Positions 1 through 11,255 are shown, numbered from the stretch's first letter. The stretch is DNA of 64,000 bases from Rikenellaceae bacterium (GCA_009783565.1 WRDF01000010.1:21023-85022); one strand, 5' to 3'. Numbers and translations are program-made. The notes: generated by a model not told the origin, from the letters alone.

Positions 1-179
1 AGCAGCTCATAGATGATCGACCTCAGATGCAGTTTCTTCGTCGTCACCATCGGGAATCCCTCGCTCAGGTCGAAACGCATCTGATGCCCGAATACGCTGC
101 GCGTTCCCGTCCCCGTGCGGTCGCCTTTCACCAACCCATCCGTAACTATTCGCCGAAGCAGATCGTGGTATTGTTGCAT
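1..179 (-). CDS. thyA: Thymidylate synthase, N-terminal part (cut by window edge)
   Basis: The first 59 codons read as the N-terminus of thymidylate synthase, which makes dTMP from dUMP and methylene-tetrahydrofolate. Visible hallmarks are [19 protein letters not shown] followed by [11 protein letters not shown] and RSIIYELL, the folate/dUMP-binding start of the classical ThyA family. The ATG at 179 gives the usual MQQYxDLL start. An in-frame GTG lies eight codons upstream but has no better support. The catalytic cysteine region lies outside the window. The upstream gap (180-420) holds only repeats. Confidence 0.95.
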   Translation of the reverse strand, partial: MQQYHDLLRRIVTDGLVKGDRTGTGTRSVFGHQMRFDLSEGFPMVTTKKLHLRSIIYEL

Positions 180-420
180 GGTTGAATTTTCAATGTCTTT
201 CACAAATGCGGCCCGCAGCCACCGGCGGCGTAGGGCCGCTTATTCTTCGCTTCGCTCAGACGCGCCTTACGCTGCTGGCTGCGAGCCGCACGCGCGCGTG
301 TTTTCCAAACCTGCCGGATGCTACCGTTCGTTTATAAACTCAAAGACAAACAAGCGATAGATCCTTCCGTTCCTGCGGAACGTTCGGGATGACAGGCGCG
401 ATGGTTCACCATCGCGCCTG
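180..420. repeat. Repeat-filled gap between thyA and nrdJ
   Basis: No gene is visible in this gap. It contains, read on the minus strand towards thyA, a perfect hairpin GACAGGCGCGATGG/CCATCGCGCCTGTC (about 391-422), a family-A repeat arm (about 325-394), the CCGGCAGG-type linker, the palindrome CACGCGCGCGTG at 289-300, and a GC-rich piece (about 204-290) resembling repeat family C. The hairpin next to the nrdJ stop could serve as its terminator. Confidence 0.6.
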
Positions 421-3000
421 TCATCCGCACTTCGAGTGGCCGCACGACATGCATATCAGGCAGCCGTCCTGATATACGAGAGGCTCTTGGCCGCACTCGG
501 GGCAGCGTTTGTTCACTTTTTCGCCGTTGGCGATATATTGTTTCAGCGCGCGCGCCACGCCGCTCTTCCACGTGTTTATGGTCTCGCTGTCGAAGTGCAG
601 CGACTCGACGATGTTCACCACATCGACGATGGGCATTCCGTTGCGTATTACGCCCGAAATGAGTTTGGCGTAGTTCCAGAACGTGTCGTCGAACAGGCGC
701 GAGATTCCGCCGATCGTATTCTTGTAGCCGTACTTGTCCTCGTATTGGAAGTCATAACGTTTGCCGCCGCCCTCTTCGCGCACCTTGATGATCGCACCGC
801 GCGTAATGGTGCGGGGGATGAACATGGCGTCCTCTTCGAGTTTTCCGGTGAAAATCTCGTACGGGCGGTTGTTGTATATCCCCACAAATGCAATCCAGTC
901 CTCCTCGCCGTTCTTGAAGCGCACTATGTCGGCATCCAACTCCGTCGGGCGTTTCAGAGGCGGCTTATATCCGCCTCCGCCATCGGCTTCTTTGCTTTGC
1001 TTTTTATCTATCAACACGCCCGTCCGCGAACCGTCGCGATAGACCGTCACGCCCTTGCAGCCCGACTCCCACGCGGTGTAGTAAACCTTTCCGACCATCT
1101 CTTCCGAAATGTCGTTGGGCAGGTTGACGGTTACCGAGATCGAGTGATCGACCCATTTCTGGATCGCGCCCTGCATCTTCACCTTGTTCACCCAGTCGAT
1201 GTCGTTGGCCGTCGCACGATAGTAGGGTGACGCGGCAACCAGAGCGTCCAGCTGTTCGTCCGTAAGGGCGTTGAGGTTCGACGTATCGTGCCCGTTTACC
1301 TCCATCCACGTAATGAACTTGTGGTGGAAGACGTTGTACTCCTCCCACGAATCGCCCACCTCGTCCACGATGAGCGTCGCCGAAACGTCCTTGTCATTGG
1401 GATTCACCTTGCGCCGCCGCTTGTAAACGGGGCGGAACACCGGCTCGATGCCCGACGTGGTTTGCGACATAAGGCTCGTAGTCCCCGTCGGAGCTATGGT
1501 GAGCATCGCGATATTGCGCCTTCCCGCGCGCGCCATCTCTTTGTAGAGTTCCGGCGATGTTTCGGCCAGACGCATGATCATCGGATTTCCGGCCTCTTTT
1601 GCGGTGCTGTATATCGGGAACGCGCCTCTCTCGGCGGCCATGCGCACGCTCGCGCGGTAGGCCTCGATAGCGAGTGTCTTCTGTACCTCGACCGCAAATT
1701 CTATCGCCTCGTCCGTGCCATAGCATAATCCCAGCGCGGCCAGCATATCGCCCTCCGCCGTGATGCCCAGACCGGTGCGTCGGCCCTGTAAAGCCTTTTC
1801 GCGTATCTTCTCCCACAACTGACGTTCCACGCGGCGAATTTCGTCGTCTTCGGGGTCGGCCGAAATCTTTGCGATTATCGCCTCTACTTTTTCGAGTTCG
1901 AGGTCGATGATGTCATCCATCATCCTCATAGCCTTGCCCACGTGCGAGCGGAACAGCTCGAAATCGAACCGCGCATCTTTCGTAAAAGGCTGATTCACAT
2001 AACTGTACAGGTTCAGCGCCAGCAACCGGCAACTGTCATAAGGGCACAGCGGAATTTCACCGCACGGGTTCGTCGACACCGTCACGAACCCTTCCTCGGC
2101 ATAGCAATCCGGCACCGATTCGCGAATTATCGTATCCCAGAAAAGCACACCCGGTTCGGCCGATTTCCATGCATTATGGATAATCTTGTCCCACAACGCC
2201 CGTGCGTCGATATGTTTTTCGAACATCGGCTCGGTGCTCCCGATAGGGAACTGCTGGTGGTATTTTTTGCCGTCGCGCGCCGCCGCCATGAACTCGTCGT
2301 CGATCTTCACCGAGACGTTCGCCCCCGTCACCTTGCCCGTCTCCACCTTCGCGTCTATGAAGTTCTCGGCATCGGGGTGGCGTATCGACAGCGAGAGCAT
2401 GAGCGCACCGCGCCGTCCGTCCTGGGCCACCTCGCGCGTGGAGTTCGAATACCGCTCCATGAACGGCACTATGCCCGTCGAGGTGAGAGCGCTGTTCAGC
2501 ACCGGACTTCCCGTAGGACGTATGTGCGACAGGTCGTGTCCCACGCCGCCCCGCCGCTTCATCAACTGCACCTGCTCCTCGTCGATACGGATGATGCCAC
2601 CGTACGAGTCCGCCGGTTTTTTATGCCCGATGACGAAACAGTTCGACAGCGACGCGATCTGCAAATCGTTGCCTATCCCTGTCATCGGCCCGCCCTGCGG
2701 GATGACGTACCGAAAATCGCGCAGCAGTCCGTAAACCTCATCCTCCGACATCGGATTGGGATAATTCGCCTCGATGCGTGCTATTTCGCGCGCTATGCGG
2801 CGGTGCATCTGTTCGGGCGAACCCTCGTAGATCTTGCCGAAAGAGTCCTTCAATGCATACTTGCTGACCCACACCGTCGCGGCCAGCTCGTCGCCTTTGA
2901 AATATTCCCTTGCGCCTGCCACGGCGTCGGCGTAACTGTATTCTCTCAACGTTTCCGTCGCGGCGAGTGGCGCGCCCTTGGTCGATTTTGCGGTCGGCAT
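421..3000 (-). CDS. nrdJ: Adenosylcobalamin-dependent (class II) ribonucleotide reductase
   Basis: This 859-residue protein reduces ribonucleotides to deoxyribonucleotides with coenzyme B12 as radical source, so it needs no NrdB partner and no oxygen. Near residue 120 is SNCFVIG, containing one redox cysteine. Near residue 315 is the active-site loop NPCGEIPL with the catalytic Asn, Cys and Glu. The C-terminus carries a zinc-ribbon-like block (RCPECG...CLICMSCGHSKCG) that includes the last redox cysteines, as in long class II enzymes. The length fits the family. No nrdA, nrdB or nrdD gene is nearby, and no cobalamin riboswitch was recognised upstream. Linkage to thyA and folB groups deoxynucleotide and folate supply. 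Confidence 0.95.
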   Translation of the reverse strand: MPTAKSTKGAPLAATETLREYSYADAVAGAREYFKGDELAATVWVSKYALKDSFGKIYEGSPEQMHRRIAREIARIEANYPNPMSEDEVYGLLRDFRYVIPQGGPMTGIGNDLQIASLSNCFVIGHKKPADSYGGIIRIDEEQVQLMKRRGGVGHDLSHIRPTGSPVLNSALTSTGIVPFMERYSNSTREVAQDGRRGALMLSLSIRHPDAENFIDAKVETGKVTGANVSVKIDDEFMAAARDGKKYHQQFPIGSTEPMFEKHIDARALWDKIIHNAWKSAEPGVLFWDTIIRESVPDCYAEEGFVTVSTNPCGEIPLCPYDSCRLLALNLYSYVNQPFTKDARFDFELFRSHVGKAMRMMDDIIDLELEKVEAIIAKISADPEDDEIRRVERQLWEKIREKALQGRRTGLGITAEGDMLAALGLCYGTDEAIEFAVEVQKTLAIEAYRASVRMAAERGAFPIYSTAKEAGNPMIMRLAETSPELYKEMARAGRRNIAMLTIAPTGTTSLMSQTTSGIEPVFRPVYKRRRKVNPNDKDVSATLIVDEVGDSWEEYNVFHHKFITWMEVNGHDTSNLNALTDEQLDALVAASPYYRATANDIDWVNKVKMQGAIQKWVDHSISVTVNLPNDISEEMVGKVYYTAWESGCKGVTVYRDGSRTGVLIDKKQSKEADGGGGYKPPLKRPTELDADIVRFKNGEEDWIAFVGIYNNRPYEIFTGKLEEDAMFIPRTITRGAIIKVREEGGGKRYDFQYEDKYGYKNTIGGISRLFDDTFWNYAKLISGVIRNGMPIVDVVNIVESLHFDSETINTWKSGVARALKQYIANGEKVNKRCPECGQEPLVYQDGCLICMSCGHSKCG

Positions 3001-3143
3001 ATCTACGTAAATAATGATGTTGTTGCGGTCACTGCTGTTTTTTGCAGTTTAATTCCTCACAAGTTTACGACATATCCCCGATAGTTCAGCCCCAAGCAGC
3101 AGCGTTTTTATCAACAACTTATCGTCATTCCGCACCGACCGCC

Positions 3144-3497
3144 TCACACCGTGACGGTTACGCTCGCACACTCGACTTTACCGCCCAGCGGCGGAGCGAG
3201 CTTCGACACTTTCACCGTCGCGCGCCCGATTTGCGGGAACTGCGCGCGCAGCGCCTCGCCAATGCGCCACGCAACGTTCTCGATAATGTTCGACGTGATC
3301 TCCATCTGCTCGCGCACCGTTTCATAGACCGTGAGGTAATTTATGCTTTGAGACAGGTCGTCGCCGCGCGCCGCTTCGTCCGCATCCGCTTCAAGTGCCA
3401 CGCTCACCAGAAACCGGTTGCCCACCACCTTTTCCAGGTCATAGCATCCGTGAAATGCCCGGAACGACATGTTTTCCAACTCTATGATAGCTTTCAT
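3144..3497 (-). CDS. folB: Dihydroneopterin aldolase
   Basis: This 117-residue protein matches FolB, which cleaves 7,8-dihydroneopterin to 6-hydroxymethyl-dihydropterin and glycolaldehyde in folate synthesis. Family signs are the N-terminal IELENMSFRAFHGCYD, the NYLTVYETV segment, IENVAWRIGEAL and the C-terminal VKVSKLAPPLGG. The length is normal. It sits 39 bp downstream of glnN on the same strand and may be co-transcribed with it. A second folate gene, folP, lies at 15.7 kb. Confidence 0.93.
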   Translation of the reverse strand: MKAIIELENMSFRAFHGCYDLEKVVGNRFLVSVALEADADEAARGDDLSQSINYLTVYETVREQMEITSNIIENVAWRIGEALRAQFPQIGRATVKVSKLAPPLGGKVECASVTVTV

Positions 3498-3536
3498 TTT
3501 GTCATTATTATAAGGTAGATTCTTTGTCGCAGCCGA

Positions 3537-5723
3537 TTATGCAATAGACATCAGTTCGCGATACTTGGGCAGCGGCCAGAGGCGGTCGTCTACAATAAGT
3601 TCCAGCTTGTCGATATGCTCGCGAATGGCGGTTATGTAGGGTCGAACCTCGGTTTCGTAACCCATCGCGCGCTCCGAAAGGCTCTCTACGGCATTCCATT
3701 TTTTACGCGCCTCTATCATGTTATGAGTGTTCTCGCGAATGAACTGCACATGCTCCACCATCTCGTGAATGGTCTTCATCTCCTCGCCGGCCAGCGACTC
3801 GAATTCGTCGGGGAAAACCTCCTTGATGCCCCGAATGTTTTCGATCAGGATGTTCTGATAGGCGATCGCCGTGGGGATGATATGATTGGTCGCCAAGTCG
3901 CCGATTATACGCGATTCGATCTGTGCCTTTTTAATAAATGTCTCGTTTTTGATCTCGTACCGCGCTGTGAGTTCCGTCCGTGTCAGTACGCCGAAACGCT
4001 CGAACAGAGCTACGCTTTCTGGACGCAGATATTCCCTGAACGCCTGCGGAACGTTGTTCACCGAGCGCAGACCACGCCGTGCGGCCTCTTCGGCCCACTC
4101 GCAGCTGTAACCGTTGCCCTCGAAACGGATATTTTTTGATGCGGCGATGTAACGGCGTATAACTTGCAGTATAGCCTCGTCTTTTTTGACATCTTTTTCG
4201 ATCAGCGCATCCACTTCGGCCTTAAAATCGTAGAGAGCCTCCGCTACCGCCGTGTTGATAACGATCAGCGGCAGGGCGCAGTTCGACGACGACCCCGTGG
4301 CGCGAAACTCGAACCGGTTGCCCGTGAAAGCGAACGGCGACGTGCGGTTGCGGTCGGTGTTGTCGAGCAGGATTTCGGGTATTTTGCCTATGTCGAGCTT
4401 TATCTCGGTCTTCTCGTCGGGCGACATTTTCTTGTGCGACACGCGCCGTTCTATGAAATCGAGCGCGGCGTCCATCGTCGTGCCCGTGAAAACCGACAAT
4501 ATGGACGGCGGAGCTTCGTGGCCGCCCAGGCGATGGGAGTTGGTCTCGGTGGCTATCGACGCCATCATGAGCGACCCGTGCTCGGCGGCGGCTTTGAGCG
4601 TACAGACGAAGAACGTGAGGAACTGAATGTTCGTTTTGGGTGTTTTGCCCGGCGCGAGCAGGTTCACACCCGTATTCGTGGCCAGCGACCAGTTGCAGTG
4701 CTTGCCCGACCCGTTCACACCCATATATGGTTTCTCGTGGAACAGCACGCGCAGTTTGTGGCGTGAGGCGGTCTTGCGCATTACGGTCATCAGCAGCGTA
4801 TTGTGGTCGACCGCAATGTTGGCCTCCTCGAACATCGGCGCACACTCGAACTGGCTCGGGGCGACCTCGTTATGGCGCGTTTTGAGCGGAATGCCGAGGC
4901 GGTAGGCCTGCTCTTCGAACTCTTTCATGAAATTCATCACACGGTGGGGGATTGCGCCCCAATAATGGTCGTCCAGCTGCTGGTCTTTGGCGGCGGTGTG
5001 CCCCATCAGAGTACGGCCGCACTGCGCAAGGTCAGGACGCGCACGGAAAAGCGCCTCGTCAACAAGGAAATACTCCTGCTCCCAACCCAGCGTAGCCACT
5101 ACTTTCGTTATCTCGCGGTCGAACAGCTGGCCGACCTCTACGGCCGCTTTGTCCAACGCCGCGAGCGATTTGAGCAGCGGCGTTTTGAAGTCGAGCGCCT
5201 CGCCCGTGTAGGCCACGAAAATACTCGGTATGCAAAGTGTTTTATCGACAATAAAAGCGGGTGACGAAGGGTCCCAAGCGCTGTATCCGCGCGCTTCGAA
5301 CGTGTTGCGCAGTCCGCCGTTGGGGAACGCCGATGCGTCGGGCTCTTGCTGAACGAGCAGTTCGCCGCGGAATGTTTCGAACGATCCGCCGCCACTGACA
5401 GGCTCGAAAAAAGCATCGTGCTTCTCCGCCGTAGAGTCGTTCAGGGGCTGAAACCAGTGGGTGTAATGCGTTGCGCCGCGCTCCATAGCCCATGTCTTCA
5501 TGCCCAGAGCCACCTGGTCGGCCACTTTGCGGTCGATGCGGCGGCCGTCGTCGATGGCATCGACGACGGCACGCCGCACCTCGCGCGGCAGGTATTGACG
5601 CATCTGTCGCTCGTCGAAAACGTCGATGCCGAAATATTCGGAAACTTTTTTGTCGGTAAGTTGCGGCTCGATAATCTCGCGCCGTGAAATTTCGTCGAAA
5701 GCAAGCAGGCGGAATGATGTCAT
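3537..5723 (-). CDS. glnN: Glutamine synthetase type III
   Basis: This 728-residue protein is a type III glutamine synthetase (ATP-dependent ligation of ammonia to glutamate), the form typical of Bacteroidetes. The catalytic core shows HEKPYMGVNGSGKHCNWSL and NEVAPSQFECAPMFEEANIAVDHN, with glutamates and histidines for metal and ATP binding, and NRTSPFAFTGNRFEFRA further on. The length (about 700 or more) separates GSIII from the shorter GSI and GSII. The ATG at 5723 begins MTSFRLLAFDEIS. A TACTTTTG -7 box sits at 5753-5760 on the minus strand without a clear -33 partner. Confidence 0.95.
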   Translation of the reverse strand: MTSFRLLAFDEISRREIIEPQLTDKKVSEYFGIDVFDERQMRQYLPREVRRAVVDAIDDGRRIDRKVADQVALGMKTWAMERGATHYTHWFQPLNDSTAEKHDAFFEPVSGGGSFETFRGELLVQQEPDASAFPNGGLRNTFEARGYSAWDPSSPAFIVDKTLCIPSIFVAYTGEALDFKTPLLKSLAALDKAAVEVGQLFDREITKVVATLGWEQEYFLVDEALFRARPDLAQCGRTLMGHTAAKDQQLDDHYWGAIPHRVMNFMKEFEEQAYRLGIPLKTRHNEVAPSQFECAPMFEEANIAVDHNTLLMTVMRKTASRHKLRVLFHEKPYMGVNGSGKHCNWSLATNTGVNLLAPGKTPKTNIQFLTFFVCTLKAAAEHGSLMMASIATETNSHRLGGHEAPPSILSVFTGTTMDAALDFIERRVSHKKMSPDEKTEIKLDIGKIPEILLDNTDRNRTSPFAFTGNRFEFRATGSSSNCALPLIVINTAVAEALYDFKAEVDALIEKDVKKDEAILQVIRRYIAASKNIRFEGNGYSCEWAEEAARRGLRSVNNVPQAFREYLRPESVALFERFGVLTRTELTARYEIKNETFIKKAQIESRIIGDLATNHIIPTAIAYQNILIENIRGIKEVFPDEFESLAGEEMKTIHEMVEHVQFIRENTHNMIEARKKWNAVESLSERAMGYETEVRPYITAIREHIDKLELIVDDRLWPLPKYRELMSIA

Positions 5724-5752
5724 GTGTGTTATGTGTTTTATCGATTCGCCGA

Positions 5753-5760
5753 CAAAAGTA
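5753..5760 (-). promoter_or_regulatory. Candidate -7 box for glnN
   Basis: TACTTTTG on the minus strand, 30 bp upstream of the glnN ATG, matches the Bacteroidetes -7 consensus TAnnTTTG. No TTTG was seen at 19-21 bp further upstream, so the call rests on the -7 box alone. Confidence 0.45.
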
Positions 5761-5874
5761 TATCTTTTTTTGATGAGCGCCTAATTTTACAGGGGGTATT
5801 TCGAAAAAACACCGATAAAAATAAAGAATACCCCCGAAAAAATAGTCGTCACGACAGAAAAACACAAAGCAAAT

Positions 5875-5984
5875 GTCATTCCGAACGTCCCGTAGGGACG
5901 GAGGAATCTATCGCTAGTTTATAAATTCAAAGACAGACGAGCGATAGATTCCTCGTCGGCGCTACGCGCCTTGCTCGGAATGAC
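5875..5984. repeat. Dispersed palindromic repeat, family A (copy A2)
   Basis: A 110-bp imperfect inverted repeat bounded by GTCATTCCGA and TCGGAATGAC. It has inner arms GAGGAATCTATCGCT / AGCGATAGATTCCTC around the spacer TTTATAAATTCAAAGACAGA. Close relatives lie at about 325-394, 11149-11255, 27742-27825 and 35173-35283. No ORF is inside. It fills the glnN-groS gap (5724-6111) together with an ACGCGCGCGT palindrome (6004-6013) and the groS promoter. Confidence 0.85.
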
Positions 5985-6042
5985 AGTCAGCAGACTGGAA
6001 GCTACGCGCGCGTGTGACATTTTGTCAGTGCGATATGCCGGA

Positions 6043-6075
6043 TTTGCGTTTGGCATAGTATATGATTATCTTTGC
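6043..6075 (+). promoter_or_regulatory. groS-groL promoter
   Basis: TTTG at 6043-6046, a 20-bp spacer and TATCTTTGC at 6067-6075 match the Bacteroidetes housekeeping promoter. The predicted start of transcription is around 6082, about 30 nt before the groS ATG. No CIRCE element (TTAGCACTC-N9-GAGTGCTAA) was found. Confidence 0.75.
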
Positions 6076-6111
6076 ACTCAGAAAAACAAACCTATAAAAA
6101 TACTTTTCAAA

Positions 6112-8026
<1,915 letters not shown>

Positions 8027-8027
8027 T

Positions 8028-8152
8028 GGGAACTCCTAAAATCCCCAAAATACTGCGTTACACGCCCTCGCCAAAATGCTCACTTACGTTTAAGTAAGTT
8101 CCGCTTTTGTCTCGGTCGCAAGCCTTGTCTTTTGGGGATTTTAGAAGTTCCC
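8028..8152. repeat. MITE-like element with 23-bp terminal inverted repeats
   Basis: A 125-bp element directly after groL. Its ends are 23-bp inverted repeats (GGGAACTCCTAAAATCCCC... at 8028-8050 and the matching arm at 8130-8152) with one mismatch. A smaller hairpin, ACTTAC-GTTTAA-GTAAGT, lies inside. It encodes no protein. The flanks (GTAAT / ATAAC) show no convincing target duplication. It could be a non-autonomous transposable element or a large terminator structure. Confidence 0.6.
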
Positions 8153-8186
8153 ATAACGCTAGTGTTTTCCGGCCTGCCGGAAAACT

Positions 8187-8249
8187 GTCATTGCGGCATC
8201 CGAGCCGCAATCTAATCCAAATGAGACTGCGGATCAAGTCCGCAGTGAC
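8187..8249. repeat. Dispersed palindromic repeat, family B (copy B1)
   Basis: A 63-bp unit starting GTCATTGCGG and ending CCGCAGTGAC. It contains two small hairpins, GCGGCATCCGAGCCGC and ACTGCGGATCAAGTCCGCAGT. Relatives are at 16649-16711, 18365-18432, 23910-24027, 34182-34296 and a half unit at 59179-59204. It is preceded at about 8164-8184 by the hairpin GTTTTCCGGCCTGCCGGAAAAC. Confidence 0.8.
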
Positions 8250-8252
8250 AAA

Positions 8253-8290
8253 ATTAAAATGGGGCGTCTTCATAGACGCCCCATTTTAAT
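8253..8290. terminator. Bidirectional terminator between groL and the EEP gene
   Basis: A perfect 17-bp stem, 8253-8269 paired with 8274-8290, loop TCAT, with A/T tracts on both ends of a GGGGCGTCT core. It can end both the plus-strand groSL transcript and the converging minus-strand gene. The stop codon of that gene (8286-8288) lies inside the stem. Confidence 0.85.
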
Positions 8291-9224
8291 CCCCGACTTC
8301 CAGCGCCACCCATACCGGCAGGTGGTCGCTGAAACCGCCGGTATAGCGGCGGCCGGTAAAGGTGCGCAGCGGCCACCCGCCTCGGCGCGTGCGGTCGTTG
8401 TGTAGCATATATGGTTTGATGAAGATGCCGCTTTGTCGATTGCCGAAATGATTGTCGAAAAGCCGGTGGCACAGAAAAATGTTGTCATAGAGCAGCCAGC
8501 GACCGTTGTAAACATAGCTCCCCGCACCGTCGGCGGCGAGCGTGGCGAGCGGTGAGAAGAACATACTGTCGCGTAGCAACGTGCGGCGCATAATGCGCTC
8601 GCGGGGTGCAGCATTGAAGTCGCCGAGAATCAGCAGGCGGCTCGCCGTATCGGCCGTGTGTAGCGAATCGGCAAACGAGCGCAATCTGTCTAAGGCGCGC
8701 TCGCGTACCGCACGGCTGTTGAGTTTCGACGGCAGGTGGACGACCACGATGTCTATGCGCCGGCCGTGCAGTTCGCCGCGCACATAAAGAAACATGCGCG
8801 ACGTGCGCGAATCTATGGTGCGCACGTCGGCAGGGATGAATTTGTCGCCTTTGTAGAGCAGCGCGAGATTGCGTCCGCCTGCGCGTGCGGTTTCTTCGAG
8901 AATGATAAAGTTGTAGTCCGTTCTCAGCCTCAGCGCCAGATCGCGCACAACGCCCTCGTTCTCCACTTCGCACAGACCTATCACGTCGAGTGCCATTTGG
9001 TCGATCACGCGCGCGAGGTTTGCGAGCTTGCTTTCGTAGCGTGCCGTGTTCCACTTGTTTCGCCCTTGCGGCGTAAAAGCACGGTCGTCGTAATGCATGT
9101 TTGGGATGGTGTCGAAAAGATTCTCGACGTTCCAGAACCCCACCGTCGCCGTGCGTTGCTGTCCCGCCGCAGGCATGACTGCCAGCAAAAAGAATGTGAG
9201 AGATATGTAGTGGCGAAAAAGCAT
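8286..9224 (-). CDS. Secreted endonuclease/exonuclease/phosphatase-fold protein
   Basis: A 312-residue protein with a signal peptide (hydrophobic run to AGQQ near residue 21) and the DNase I-like metal-dependent hydrolase fold. Conserved motifs are WNVENLFD (residues about 31-38), CEVENEGV, LGDFNAAP and GGFSDHLPV near the C-terminus, which carry the catalytic Asn, Glu, Asp and His. The family cleaves phosphodiesters in DNA, RNA or lipids; the substrate cannot be told from sequence. Bacteroidetes commonly have one such periplasmic or surface protein. It is transcribed alone and ends in a bidirectional terminator. Confidence 0.88.
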   Translation of the reverse strand: MLFRHYISLTFFLLAVMPAAGQQRTATVGFWNVENLFDTIPNMHYDDRAFTPQGRNKWNTARYESKLANLARVIDQMALDVIGLCEVENEGVVRDLALRLRTDYNFIILEETARAGGRNLALLYKGDKFIPADVRTIDSRTSRMFLYVRGELHGRRIDIVVVHLPSKLNSRAVRERALDRLRSFADSLHTADTASRLLILGDFNAAPRERIMRRTLLRDSMFFSPLATLAADGAGSYVYNGRWLLYDNIFLCHRLFDNHFGNRQSGIFIKPYMLHNDRTRRGGWPLRTFTGRRYTGGFSDHLPVWVALEVGD

Positions 9225-9237
9225 AGCTATTGGGTTT

Positions 9238-9288
9238 CGTGTGCGGCGTGCCGCGTGACTTTCGCGTCAGCGAAAGTCACCCTCCGGA
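9238..9288. repeat. Hairpin-containing gap with family-C-like sequence
   Basis: The gap between typA and the EEP gene contains GCGGCGTGCCGCG followed by the hairpin GACTTTCGCGTCAGCGAAAGTC. This resembles the GGCGGCGTGCCGCG end of repeat family C at 18465-18534. It may also terminate typA. Confidence 0.45.
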
Positions 9289-9299
9289 TAGCAAACCCC

Positions 9300-11102
9300 T
9301 TACTTCGTAGCACGTTTCCGTGCGTTCTCATCGAGCAGAATCTTGCGCAAGCGAATGACTTTCGGCGTTACTTCGACATATTCGTCCTCGTTGATATATT
9401 CGAGCGCTTCTTCCAGCGAGAAGATAACGGCCGGCGCGATGCTCATTTTTTCGTCCGCTCCGCTCGCCCGCATGTTGGTGAGTTTCTTGCTCTTGGTGAG
9501 GTTGATACCCATGTCTTCGCTGCGCGTGTTTTCGCCCACGACCTGACCGTTGTAAATCTCGTCGCCAGGCGGGACAAAGAATCGCCCGCGATCCTGTAAC
9601 TTGTTGATAGCGTAGGCATAAGCCGTGCCCGTCTCCAAAGAGATAAGCGATCCGTTTATGCGCATCTCGATGTCGCCTTTCCACGCCTCGAACGCGCGGA
9701 AGCGGTGCGACATCACTGCCTCGCCGGCAGTTGCGGTCAGCAGATTCGCGCGCAGACCTATTATGCCGCGCGATGGGATTTCGAAGTCGAGACGTGTGCG
9801 ATCGCCGACGGTCTCCATGTTCAGAAGCACTCCGCGACGCTTGGTCGCCATCTCGATGGCGCGCCCCGAATATTCTTCCGGCAGGTCGATGGTCAGCTCT
9901 TCGACCGGCTCGCATTTTTTGCCGTCGATCTCGCGGATGATCACCTGCGGCTGTCCAACCTGCAACTCATACCCCTCGCGGCGCATCGTTTCGATAAGCA
10001 CCGAGAGGTGCAGCACGCCGCGCCCGTAGACCACGAAGCTGTCGGCCGATGCGCCTGGTGTGACCCTCAGCGCAAGGTTCTTTTCGAGTTCGCGGTCGAG
10101 CCGTTCTTTGAGGTGACGCGAGGTAACGAATTTTCCGTCGCGCCCGAAGAACGGCGAGTCGTTTATCGTGAAGAGCATACTCATCGTCGGCTCGTCGATG
10201 GCGATGGGGGCGAGCGGTTCGGGTGCGTCGGCATCGCACACCGTGTCGCCTATTTCAAAACCGTCGATACCCACCAGCGCGCAAATTTCGCCGCTCGCGG
10301 CCTGCTCCACCTTGCTCTTGCCCAGCCCGTCGAACACCATCAGCTCCTTTATCCGTGTGCGCACCATCGTCTCGCCGTCGCGCTTGGCCAGAGTGACATG
10401 CTGACCCGTTCGCAGTACCCCGCGCGTGATACGTCCCACGGCGATACGCCCGAGATATGGCGAATGTTCGAGCGAGGTTATGAGCATCTGAGGTGTGCCC
10501 TCGACCGTCGGCGGCGCAGGTATTTCGTCGATTATGGTGTCCAGAAGCGGAACTATGCTGTCGGTCGCCTCTTTCCACTTGTGCGACATCCAGCCCTGCT
10601 TGGCGCTGCCGTAAATAGTTTTGAAATCGAGTTGCTCTTCCGTAGCGCCGAGTGTGAACATCAGGTCGAATACCTGCTCCTGAACGTACTCCGGACGGCA
10701 ATTCGGCTTGTCCACCTTATTTATCACCACCACCGGTTTTTTGCCCAGCGCCAGCGCTTTTTGCAGTACGAACCGCGTCTGCGGCATCGTGCCCTCGAAC
10801 GCATCGACCAACAGCAGCACGCCGTCGGCCATGTTAAGCACACGCTCCACCTCGCCTCCGAAATCGGAGTGGCCGGGAGTGTCTATCACATTGATCTTGT
10901 AGCCGTTGTGGTTTACAGAAACGTTTTTTGAAAGAATAGTGATGCCGCGCTCGCGTTCGAGGTCGTTGTTGTCCATTATCAGTTCTCCGGAGGCTGCCGC
11001 GCCCCCGCGAATTAGGAGGCCGTGATGGATCATCTTATCTACGAGAGTCGTCTTGCCGTGATCGACGTGAGCAATGATGGCGATGTTGCGGATTTTTTGC
11101 AT
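9300..11102 (-). CDS. typA: Ribosome-associated translational GTPase TypA/BipA
   Basis: A full-length 600-residue translational GTPase related to EF-G and LepA, which binds 70S ribosomes under stress and helps assembly of the large subunit. The N-terminal G domain shows [14 protein letters not shown] (G1), [16 protein letters not shown] (G3) and [10 protein letters not shown] (G4). The rest has the domain II-III, V and C-terminal domain arrangement ([15 protein letters not shown] is highly conserved). The ATG at 11102 gives [25 protein letters not shown] -7 box lies at 11122-11129. Confidence 0.96.
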   Translation of the reverse strand: MQKIRNIAIIAHVDHGKTTLVDKMIHHGLLIRGGAAASGELIMDNNDLERERGITILSKNVSVNHNGYKINVIDTPGHSDFGGEVERVLNMADGVLLLVDAFEGTMPQTRFVLQKALALGKKPVVVINKVDKPNCRPEYVQEQVFDLMFTLGATEEQLDFKTIYGSAKQGWMSHKWKEATDSIVPLLDTIIDEIPAPPTVEGTPQMLITSLEHSPYLGRIAVGRITRGVLRTGQHVTLAKRDGETMVRTRIKELMVFDGLGKSKVEQAASGEICALVGIDGFEIGDTVCDADAPEPLAPIAIDEPTMSMLFTINDSPFFGRDGKFVTSRHLKERLDRELEKNLALRVTPGASADSFVVYGRGVLHLSVLIETMRREGYELQVGQPQVIIREIDGKKCEPVEELTIDLPEEYSGRAIEMATKRRGVLLNMETVGDRTRLDFEIPSRGIIGLRANLLTATAGEAVMSHRFRAFEAWKGDIEMRINGSLISLETGTAYAYAINKLQDRGRFFVPPGDEIYNGQVVGENTRSEDMGINLTKSKKLTNMRASGADEKMSIAPAVIFSLEEALEYINEDEYVEVTPKVIRLRKILLDENARKRATK

Positions 11103-11121
11103 TCAGATAATTTTAGGAGCG

Positions 11122-11129
11122 CAAAGATA
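11122..11129 (-). promoter_or_regulatory. Candidate -7 box for typA
   Basis: TATCTTTG on the minus strand, 20 bp upstream of the typA ATG, matches TAnnTTTG. No TTTG is seen at the proper upstream distance. Confidence 0.45.
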
Positions 11130-11148
11130 CGAAAAATGCCGGAGAATT

Positions 11149-11255
11149 GTCACTCCGAACGTTTGCAAAGCACGCGGAGAAATCTATCGCTCGGTTGTCT
11201 TAGAACTTATGAACTAACGATAAATTCCTCCGCCCTGAAAGGGCGGAGGAATGAC
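11149..11255. repeat. Dispersed palindromic repeat, family A (copy A3)
   Basis: Starts GTCACTCCGAACG and ends GGAGGAATGAC, with the inner arm AAATCTATCGCT and a partner arm degenerated to AACGATAAATTCCTCC. It is more diverged than the copy at 5875-5984, which suggests an older insertion. An extra GC hairpin CCGCCCTGAAAGGGCGG lies near the right end. Confidence 0.75.

Noticed and set aside
3001..3143. Possible cobalamin riboswitch upstream of the B12-dependent reductase gene
   Set aside because: The gap is only 143 bp and shows no B12-box-like sequence or folded core, so no riboswitch is called.
5985..6111. CIRCE heat-shock operator before groS
   Set aside because: The conserved inverted repeat TTAGCACTC-N9-GAGTGCTAA is absent; only a housekeeping promoter and a CG-rich palindrome are present.
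8028..8152. Integron attC site
   Set aside because: There is no integrase, no cassette array and the core-site pattern is not convincing; a MITE or terminator fits better.
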